Assembly: GCA_013911715.1 (NCBI GenBank)
Contig: JACEST010000111.1
Coordinates: 1-6,507 of the forward strand
DNA from: Sphingopyxis sp.
GTDB taxonomy: Bacteria; Pseudomonadota; Alphaproteobacteria; Sphingomonadales; Sphingomonadaceae
DNA length: 6,507 nt
Direction: 5' to 3'
Below, in pieces: positions 6,320 to 6,507 of the stretch (position 1 is the first letter of the stretch; each line of letters opens with the position of its first letter). The translations under genes and the position numbers were made by a program. The notes under the pieces were generated by a model. It had not been told where the DNA came from. It ran no database searches and worked only from the letters and a program-made list of their open reading frames with translations.

Positions 6320-6507
6320 TCACCGCGCGCGCCTTTGCCGGGAAGCGCTATGCGGTGCTGGGGCTGGCGCGCTCGGGGCTGGCGACGGTGCGGGCGCTGT
6401 TGGCTAGCGGCGCCGAGGTGGTTGCATGGGATAGCGACGAGGCAAAGCGTAAGGCCTTAAAGCCCCTCCCCTTCAGGGGAGGGGTTGGGGTGGGGACTGT
6501 CGGCAAC
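6316..6507 (+). CDS. murD: MurD, UDP-MurNAc-L-Ala:D-Glu ligase, N-terminal fragment
   Basis: The first 64 codons of a gene that runs off the right edge. MurD adds D-glutamate to UDP-MurNAc-L-Ala, and it follows mraY in most dcw clusters. The visible part starts VITARAFAGKRY (initiator GTG) and shows the MurD nucleotide-binding fold start: 'YAVLGLARSGLATVRALLASG' region at 12-32, equal to the family 'VxGLGxSGxxxxxxLxxxG', then 'AEVVAWDSD' (33-41) with the Asp that ends the second strand. From codon 48 the frame enters a palindromic repeat and reads L-K-P-L-P-F-R-G-G-V-G-V-G, unlike normal MurD sequence. The start is GTG at 6316, in a GTGA overlap with the mraY stop. No Shine-Dalgarno sequence is evident, so translational coupling is likely. 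The P-loop and ligase domains are outside the window, so whether the gene stays intact after the repeat cannot be judged. Identification rests on the N-terminal motif and synteny. Confidence 0.88.
   Translation, partial: MITARAFAGKRYAVLGLARSGLATVRALLASGAEVVAWDSDEAKRKALKPLPFRGGVGVGTVGN
6457..6495 (+). repeat. Palindromic G/C-run repeat inside murD
   Basis: CCCCTCCCC (6463-6471), loop TTCA (6472-6475) and GGGGAGGGG (6476-6484) form a perfect 9-bp inverted repeat, followed by TT and GGGGTGGGG (6487-6495). The left boundary is uncertain: TTAAAG (6457-6462) just before it contains a TTA leucine codon that is rare in this GC-rich window, so it may belong to the element. I recall similar C4TC4/G4AG4 hairpins as dispersed, mainly intergenic repeats in sphingomonads; this is memory, not a search. 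No second copy was seen in this window. It has no T-run and lies in an open frame, so it is not called a terminator. Confidence 0.75.
6476..6495 (+). other. Potential four-tract G-quadruplex motif on the coding strand
   Basis: GGGGAGGGGTTGGGGTGGGG consists of four runs of four G separated by loops of 1, 2 and 1 nt (A, TT, T). It fits the standard G-quadruplex pattern with the short loops that favour stability, and on this strand it would also be present in the murD mRNA. The first two G runs are also the 3' arm of the hairpin at 6463-6484, so the two folds exclude each other. Formation in the cell is inferred, not shown. Confidence 0.6.

Noticed and set aside
6463..6484. Hairpin as a Rho-independent terminator
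   Set aside because: It has a strong GC stem, but no T-run follows on the + strand, it lies within an open murD frame, and the operon normally continues downstream.

Overview
This window is a continuous stretch of the division and cell wall (dcw) cluster of an alphaproteobacterium, most likely a member of the Sphingomonadales (Sphingomonas/Sphingopyxis/Novosphingobium type). That placement is an inference from the high G+C content, the style of the proteins (an alphaproteobacterial RsmH tail, an Ala/Pro-rich FtsL, and a MurE beginning MRLGAL with DHRKV in place of the usual DSRKV), and a short C4TC4/G4AG4 palindromic repeat of a kind I recall from sphingomonad genomes. No database search was run.

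All genes are on the + strand and run without gaps: 3' end of rsmH (1-204), an ftsL-like gene (198-743), ftsI (740-2437), murE (2437-3876), murF (3873-5249), mraY (5249-6319) and the 5' end of murD (6316-6507, cut by the window edge). Every junction is an overlap: 7 nt for rsmH/ftsL, 4 nt ATGA or GTGA for ftsL/ftsI, murE/murF and mraY/murD, and 1 nt TAATG for ftsI/murE and murF/mraY. This implies one polycistronic mRNA with translational coupling. No promoter, terminator, tRNA, rRNA, mobile element or CRISPR array is visible, and no stretch over 300 bases lacks a gene.

The products act in one pathway. MurE adds meso-diaminopimelate and MurF adds D-Ala-D-Ala to the UDP-MurNAc peptide, with MurD supplying the D-Glu-containing substrate of MurE. 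MraY moves the finished pentapeptide onto the lipid carrier to give lipid I. FtsI cross-links the wall at the septum with the help of FtsL. RsmH is the 16S rRNA methyltransferase that usually opens the cluster.

The only element that departs from a standard dcw cluster is at the right end. About 48 codons into murD there is a perfect 9-bp inverted repeat followed by two more G4 runs. It is read in frame as protein, and it can form either a hairpin or a four-tract G-quadruplex on the coding strand. It looks like a small dispersed repeat lodged inside an essential coding sequence. I found no undescribed multi-gene system here.
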